Of a stretch of 10,153 nucleotides of DNA, positions 5,667-10,153 are shown piece after piece. The notes beneath the pieces were generated by a model. It was not told the origin of the DNA. It was given only the letters and a program-made list of their open reading frames with translations, and did not search any database. Source of the stretch: a bacterium. Lineage in GTDB: Bacteria; JALSQH01. Within the stretch, counting starts at the first letter, position 1. Each line of letters begins with the position of its first letter. Location of the stretch: contig JALTID010000088.1 in the NCBI GenBank assembly GCA_027004335.1, forward strand, positions 1 to 10,153, written 5' to 3'. The position numbers and the translations under genes were made by a program.

Positions 5667-8264
5667 ATGTGGCCAGATAAATATACAATAAAAGCAAGAG
5701 AGGCCGTTCAGGATGCATACAAAGAAGTTAGCAGGAGAAAACATCAGCAGATCGAACCTGAGCATTTACTCTATGCACTTCTTGAGCAGGAAGGGGGGAT
5801 CACTGTACCTATTTTCCAGAAAATGGGAGTAGATCCTGCGATGGTTAAAGCACGGCTGGAAGAAGCACTGGAAACTATCCCAAAGGTGGAAGCTTCCCAG
5901 CCCATGGACAGAATGTATGTCTCATTAAAAGTTCAGGAAATCATGAATAAGGCTGAAGAGGAGGCAAAGAATCTCAAAGATGAATATGTAAGCACCGAAC
6001 ATCTTCTACTTGCCATGGTAGAAGTTTCCGATACAAAGGTGCATGATATTTTAAAATCTATGGGAGTTACCAGAGATCTTATAATGCAATCCCTCATGGA
6101 TGTTAGAGGTCACCAGAGAGTCACTGATGAAAACCCGGAGGAGAAATATCAGGCACTGGAGAAATACGGAAGGAACCTCACTGAACTGGCAAGGAGAGGA
6201 AAACTGGATCCTGTTATAGGCAGAGATGAAGAAATCAGAAGATCTATCCAGGTTCTTTTAAGGAGAACAAAAAATAATCCAGTACTTATTGGTGAACCCG
6301 GTGTGGGAAAAACAGCCATAGTTGAAGGTATTGCTCAGAGGATCGTAAATGGAGATGTTCCTGAAGGTTTAAAAAACAAGAGGATAATTGCCCTTGATAT
6401 GGGTGCACTGCTGGCAGGAGCAAAATATCGTGGAGAATTTGAAGATAGATTAAAAGCAGTTATAAAAGAAGTTGTGGAATCAGAAGGGGAAGTCATTCTC
6501 TTCATAGATGAGATCCATACTATTGTAGGGGCAGGTGCCGCCGAAGGAGCAGTGGATGCTTCAAATATGCTAAAACCAGCTCTGGCAAGAGGAGAATTAA
6601 GATGTATCGGAGCCACAACACTGGATGAATACAGGAAATACATTGAAAAGGATAAAGCCCTTGAAAGAAGATTTCAACATGTTCTCATCAGGGAACCAAC
6701 TGTTGAAGAGACTATCGCTATTTTAAGAGGGTTAAAAGAAAAATATGAGGTGCATCACGGCGTGAGGATCACTGATGGTGCAATAGTTGCTGCTGCAAGG
6801 TTGTCTCACAGATACATAACTGATAGATTTCTCCCTGACAAGGCAATTGACTTAATTGATGAAGCTGCCAGTAGACTGAAAATGCAGATTCAGTCTGTGC
6901 CTGAACCCATTGATAAATTGCAGAGAAAAATTATCCAGTTAGAGATAGAAAAGCAGGCTCTACAGAAGGAAACAGATGAAGCAAGTGAGGTAAGACTGGC
7001 AAGTGTAGAAAAAGAAATAGCAAACCTGAATGAACAGCTTCAGCAGCTAATGAGCAGATGGGAAGCAGAGAAGCAGATAATCCAGAAGATTCAGGATATC
7101 AAAGCTAAAAACGACGAAATCAAAATCCAGATTCAGCAGGCTGAGAGGGTTGGGGATTATGACAGAGTGGCAAGATTGCAGTACGGTGATCTGGTTGAAC
7201 TTCAGAAACAGTTAGAAGAGTCTCAGAAAGAACTGGAAAAATTTGGTGGTGAGAGATTGCTAATAGAGGAAGTAACTGAGGAAGATATCGCTAAAATTGT
7301 TTCTGAATGGACAGGAATACCTGTATCACGAATGTTAGAGAGTGAGAAGGTTAAGTTGTTAAAGATGGAGGAGAGACTACGCCAGAGGGTTGTGGGACAG
7401 GATGAAGCACTGAGCGCTGTTGCCAATGCTATAAGAAGGGCAAGAGCTGGTTTGCAGGACCCTAACAGACCTCTGGGAAGCTTTATCTTCCTCGGTCCTA
7501 CAGGAGTTGGTAAAACAGAAACAGCCAGAGCACTTGCTGAGTTTCTCTTTGACGACGAAAATGCAATGATCAGGATTGATATGTCAGAATATATGGAAAA
7601 ACACTCAGTTGCCAGGTTGATTGGAGCTCCACCTGGATATGTAGGTTATGAAGAAGGTGGGTATCTTACAGAGCAGGTGAGAAGAAGACCCTATTCTGTA
7701 ATTCTTTTTGATGAGATAGAAAAAGCTCATCCTGATGTGTTTAATGTTATGCTTCAATTACTGGATGATGGGAGATTAACAGATAGTCATGGAAGAACTG
7801 TGGACTTCAAGAACACAGTTATCGTTATGACCTCCAATATTGGAAGTCACTATCTCTCTGATGCTGCAAGGGTTGGTGACAGAGAAGAGGTAAGAAGAAG
7901 AGTGATGGATGCTCTTAGGGGTAACTTCCGCCCTGAGTTCCTCAACAGAATAGATGAAATAGTTATCTTTAATCCTCTCACCAGAGAGGATATAAAAGGA
8001 ATCATAGATATCCAGTTAAGAAACCTCAAGAAGAGACTTGCTGATAGGAAAATGGATATTGATCTTACAGATGCAGCAAAAGATTTTATTGTTGAAGTAG
8101 GTTACGATCCCGTTTATGGTGCAAGACCTCTTAAAAGAGCCATCCAGAAATATATTCTTGATCCACTGGCAGTAGAAATGTTAGAGGGTAAATTCATGGA
8201 TGGTGATACCATCATAGTTGACTTTGACCAGAATCAGAAGAAAATAATATTTAAGAAAAAATAA
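5667..8264 (+). CDS. clpB: ATP-dependent disaggregase ClpB (Hsp104/ClpB chaperone)
   Basis: An 865-residue hexameric AAA+ chaperone of the cytosol that, with DnaK, threads aggregated proteins through its pore. Residues 1-145 are the double Clp N domain. NBD1 has Walker A GEPGVGKT at 209-216, Walker B VILFIDE ending at Glu282, and the pore loop KYRGEFED. About 405-540 is the long Gln/Lys/Glu-rich coiled-coil middle domain that separates ClpB from ClpA/ClpC. NBD2 has Walker A GPTGVGKT at 610-617, Walker B VILFDE ending at Glu683, and the pore loop GYVGYEEGG. There is no ClpP-binding loop signature, as expected for ClpB. I chose ATG 5667 rather than the GTG at 5658, because that GTG lies inside the Shine-Dalgarno AAGGAGG, which is correctly spaced for the ATG. 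The gene ends directly against nth; the hairpin at 8275-8311 is the likely terminator. Confidence 0.97.
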   Translation: MWPDKYTIKAREAVQDAYKEVSRRKHQQIEPEHLLYALLEQEGGITVPIFQKMGVDPAMVKARLEEALETIPKVEASQPMDRMYVSLKVQEIMNKAEEEAKNLKDEYVSTEHLLLAMVEVSDTKVHDILKSMGVTRDLIMQSLMDVRGHQRVTDENPEEKYQALEKYGRNLTELARRGKLDPVIGRDEEIRRSIQVLLRRTKNNPVLIGEPGVGKTAIVEGIAQRIVNGDVPEGLKNKRIIALDMGALLAGAKYRGEFEDRLKAVIKEVVESEGEVILFIDEIHTIVGAGAAEGAVDASNMLKPALARGELRCIGATTLDEYRKYIEKDKALERRFQHVLIREPTVEETIAILRGLKEKYEVHHGVRITDGAIVAAARLSHRYITDRFLPDKAIDLIDEAASRLKMQIQSVPEPIDKLQRKIIQLEIEKQALQKETDEASEVRLASVEKEIANLNEQLQQLMSRWEAEKQIIQKIQDIKAKNDEIKIQIQQAERVGDYDRVARLQYGDLVELQKQLEESQKELEKFGGERLLIEEVTEEDIAKIVSEWTGIPVSRMLESEKVKLLKMEERLRQRVVGQDEALSAVANAIRRARAGLQDPNRPLGSFIFLGPTGVGKTETARALAEFLFDDENAMIRIDMSEYMEKHSVARLIGAPPGYVGYEEGGYLTEQVRRRPYSVILFDEIEKAHPDVFNVMLQLLDDGRLTDSHGRTVDFKNTVIVMTSNIGSHYLSDAARVGDREEVRRRVMDALRGNFRPEFLNRIDEIVIFNPLTREDIKGIIDIQLRNLKKRLADRKMDIDLTDAAKDFIVEVGYDPVYGARPLKRAIQKYILDPLAVEMLEGKFMDGDTIIVDFDQNQKKIIFKKK

Positions 8265-8921
8265 TCACCTGCTTCTCTCTACCCCTACCCTCTCACAGTA
8301 GGGGTAGAGAGGGCATTTTGAACAAAAGGGGGAGACGGGAGTACATATATTCTGCCCAAAAGTAACAAGAAGAGTATTAATATCCTTCCAGTACTGGCAG
8401 GGAAGTTTTTTTCTCAGTTCCATTTCTGTTTCTTTCGGAGTTTTTGTCTTTACATAACCCCATCGGTTGGTGATCCTGTGCACATGGGTATCAACACAAA
8501 TTCCAGGCTTATCATAACCAAGGGTTACAACCAGATTGGCCGTCTTCCTGCCTACGCCAGGTAACTTCAGTAACTTGGAAATATCATTAGGCACTTTTCC
8601 ACCATACTTTTCAATAAGGATCTCAGAGATCTTTTTCAAAGTCTTTGCCTTATTGTTATAAAAACCCACAGGATAAATTAGTCTGGCTATTTCTCTCTCA
8701 GATAATGCTACAAGTTTTTCCGGGGTGTCAGCTTTTTCTAACAACCTCTTTGAAGCATAAGCAGTGACCTCATCTTTTGTTCTGAGACTTAAAATTGTGG
8801 TAATAAGAACTTCAAAGGGTGTTCTTTTTCGCTGAGAATAAAGGGTCACTATGGGAGTGGTAAAATCCCGTACAGCTTCCCTCAATTTTTTAATTACTTC
8901 ATCTATCTGGGAATCCTTCAT
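8265..8921 (-). CDS. nth: Endonuclease III, base-excision DNA glycosylase/AP lyase
   Basis: A 218-residue enzyme that removes oxidised pyrimidines and nicks the resulting abasic site. The helix-hairpin-helix [10 protein letters not shown] holds the catalytic lysine (Lys126), and CVDTHVHR supplies the catalytic aspartate (Asp144). The C-terminal cysteines have the exact C-x6-C-x2-C-x5-C spacing (193, 200, 203, 209) for a [4Fe-4S] cluster. I prefer ATG 8921: it lies 4 nt after the gspN stop and puts the catalytic residues at a constant offset of 6 from E. coli Nth (K120, D138). A TTG at 8942, overlapping gspN by 17 nt, would add 7 residues; neither start has a strong Shine-Dalgarno. The gene appears to be the last of a run with gspM and gspN and is probably co-transcribed with them. 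A strong hairpin lies within the cysteine-rich codons. Confidence 0.96.
   Translation of the reverse strand: MKDSQIDEVIKKLREAVRDFTTPIVTLYSQRKRTPFEVLITTILSLRTKDEVTAYASKRLLEKADTPEKLVALSEREIARLIYPVGFYNNKAKTLKKISEILIEKYGGKVPNDISKLLKLPGVGRKTANLVVTLGYDKPGICVDTHVHRITNRWGYVKTKTPKETEMELRKKLPCQYWKDINTLLVTFGQNICTPVSPFCSKCPLYPYCERVGVERSR
8275..8311 (+). terminator. 14-bp hairpin inside the end of nth, probable clpB terminator
   Basis: CTCTCTACCCCTAC (8275-8288) pairs perfectly with 8298-8311 around a 9-nt loop; two G-T pairs can extend the stem outward. It begins 11 nt after the clpB stop. A short T4 run (8316-8319) follows on the plus strand, which is modest for an intrinsic terminator. On the other strand the same bases encode nth residues from the last two cluster cysteines to near the stop. 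Confidence 0.6.
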
Positions 8922-8925
8922 GATC

Positions 8926-9795
8926 TCAGAAATAGAAAGCAAGTCTGCCGCTTAATCTTTTAGTATAAATCCCACCAACACCTTTAATAAATCCAGCAGA
9001 GGGAAGTAAAGGCCCAATCTTTGTTTCCAGATCAGGTGGAAGTTTAAGTTTTACCTGCAAATTTAATATGGAACTTAAAAGCGGCGTCACCAATCTCACG
9101 CTCCCATTAAGTTTTACAAAGAATTTCTCCCCTCCTAATTTAAAACTCTCAATTCTTAACTTTCCATTTTCAAGTTTTCCTATAGCCGAAAGTTTCTGAA
9201 AATTTAATTTTTTTTCACCAATTAGCTGAAGATATGGAAGCTTACTCACCAATAAGTCTCTCCCTTTTAAGACTATTAATCCATTGCTTTTCTCCCACTT
9301 CCCGGGAAAATCAAGCCGCATTTTCCCCTTCAAAATACCAGAAATAGTTCCTTTAAGGACACCACTTAAAAAAGAAAATCTTGAAAGATCAATTTCACTG
9401 AAATTTAATTTTACCCTGGAGAGTTTATTTTTCAAAATAAACTCTCCTGTAATTTTTCCAGCATCAGACAGAAGAAAAAATCTACCAGATGGTTTATGAA
9501 GGAAAAGAGAAAACAGAGGTAATTTAAGATTAATCTCTTTTAGAGAAATAGAACCTGAAGGGAGATTTACAACAGGTTTATCAAGAGTAATACCCGACAT
9601 CCATGAAAATTTTACATTTTCAGCATTGATGGTAACATCACTGGATTGGTTGAATTTGAAAAGAAGAGAGCTAATCAATCTATCACCCGGAAAGGTAAAA
9701 AAAAGAAAAATGAAGAGGAAGACCAGAAAAAAAAGTGTTAGCCATAACCACTGTTTTTTCTGAAATCCTGACACTATACCTTCCAGGTTCATCAT
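8926..9795 (-). CDS. gspN: Type II secretion system protein N (GspN-like)
   Basis: A 289-residue protein with a single N-terminal membrane anchor (about 13-35, very rich in Phe and Leu) and a periplasmic body. The body shows the repeated amphipathic beta pattern of the GspN/AsmA-like group. Landmarks include [15 protein letters not shown] at about 67-81, the glycine-patterned [21 protein letters not shown] near 145-165, and [20 protein letters not shown]. GspN is an inner-membrane component found in some type II secretion systems and is not universally required. The start ATG 9795 overlaps the gspM stop (ATGA), with GAGGTG just upstream; a second ATG at 9792 is slightly better spaced. The low sequence conservation of this family makes the name rest partly on the gspM neighbour. 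The stop is 4 nt before nth, so the three genes look co-transcribed. Confidence 0.75.
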   Translation of the reverse strand: MMNLEGIVSGFQKKQWLWLTLFFLVFLFIFLFFTFPGDRLISSLLFKFNQSSDVTINAENVKFSWMSGITLDKPVVNLPSGSISLKEINLKLPLFSLFLHKPSGRFFLLSDAGKITGEFILKNKLSRVKLNFSEIDLSRFSFLSGVLKGTISGILKGKMRLDFPGKWEKSNGLIVLKGRDLLVSKLPYLQLIGEKKLNFQKLSAIGKLENGKLRIESFKLGGEKFFVKLNGSVRLVTPLLSSILNLQVKLKLPPDLETKIGPLLPSAGFIKGVGGIYTKRLSGRLAFYF

Positions 9796-10153
9796 ATCAC
9801 CTCAATCTGCAAAATCATCTGTAGATGATCAGGTTTTGAAACCTCTTTTTTCAGTTGAAACCTCTTTATCTTTACCTTCATAGTGGAAGCTTTTTCAAGG
9901 GAATATAAAAAATCTACAGCCTCACTGAGAGTCAGATTCTCAAGACGAATCTCAAACAACCTCCCCTTTTCTGTTCTAAGGGGTTTTATTGATGTAACAT
10001 TTTTCTCAAGCCCGAGCTTTCTCGCCTTACCGCTCAGATAGGAAAGAATTGAACCTCTCGTTTTAGGCCTGTGGGTTTTCCCAATAAGCGCCTTGTATTT
10101 TTTGTACTCAATTGATAGCTTTTTTAATTGAACCAGTTCTTTCTCTTTATATG
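9792..10153 (-). CDS. gspM: Type II secretion system protein M (GspM-like), 3' part
   Basis: The frame is open from the right edge to TGA 9794-9792, giving 119 C-terminal residues; the N-terminus and the membrane anchor lie outside the window. It begins with a charged helical stretch (YKEKELVQLKKLSIEYKKYK), as expected for the coiled region after the GspM membrane helix. It continues with SILSYLSGKARKLGLEKNV, then alternating strands and a helix (LFEIRLENLTLSEAVDFLYSLEKA), and ends in a strand ([10 protein letters not shown]). This is the ferredoxin-like C-terminal domain of GspM, which links the GspL/GspE assembly platform to the pseudopilus. The 4-nt ATGA overlap with the next gene indicates translational coupling. 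The call rests on fold pattern and position, not on strict motifs. Confidence 0.7.
   Translation of the reverse strand, partial: YKEKELVQLKKLSIEYKKYKALIGKTHRPKTRGSILSYLSGKARKLGLEKNVTSIKPLRTEKGRLFEIRLENLTLSEAVDFLYSLEKASTMKVKIKRFQLKKEVSKPDHLQMILQIEVI

Overview
The window is AT-rich bacterial chromosome (roughly 40% GC by eye), with dense gene packing and arginine codons dominated by AGA/AGG. These features suggest a thermophile or moderate thermophile. A type II secretion module of the GspM/GspN type implies a diderm (Gram-negative type) cell, and the AspRS carries the signature of the non-discriminating type. The set would suit a deep-branching or deltaproteobacteria-like lineage such as Thermodesulfobacteriota or Nitrospirota. 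That placement is inference; there is no rRNA to confirm it. I see no mobile element, CRISPR array, tRNA or rRNA.

Layout, left to right. At 1-473 (minus) is the 5' part of an FHA-GAF signalling protein that runs off the left edge. At 476-808 (minus) is a small four-helix membrane protein resembling the SPW family, with its own promoter. At 903-1217 (minus) is a rhodanese-domain ORF, and an in-frame upstream extension is separated from it by a single amber codon. At 1511-3701 (minus) are feoB and feoA, the ferrous iron uptake operon, preceded by a near-consensus DtxR/IdeR-type operator. At 3757-5520 (minus) is aspS. At 5667-8264 (plus), divergent from aspS, is clpB, the only plus-strand gene. 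At 8265-8921 (minus) is nth, which abuts clpB tail to tail with no spacer. It is the last gene of a run with gspN (about 8926-9795) and gspM (9792 to beyond the right edge).

No single novel multi-gene system is evident; most genes are housekeeping or well-known families. The points worth a second look are regulatory or decoding details: the amber-interrupted rhodanese gene, the DtxR-like box over the feo start site, a promoter whose -35 element sits in the loop of the preceding terminator, a strong hairpin inside the Fe-S cluster codons of nth that also lies just past clpB, and AspRS residues H31 and G83, which predict tRNA-dependent asparagine synthesis. None of the nine genes whose stop codon is visible ends in TAG.
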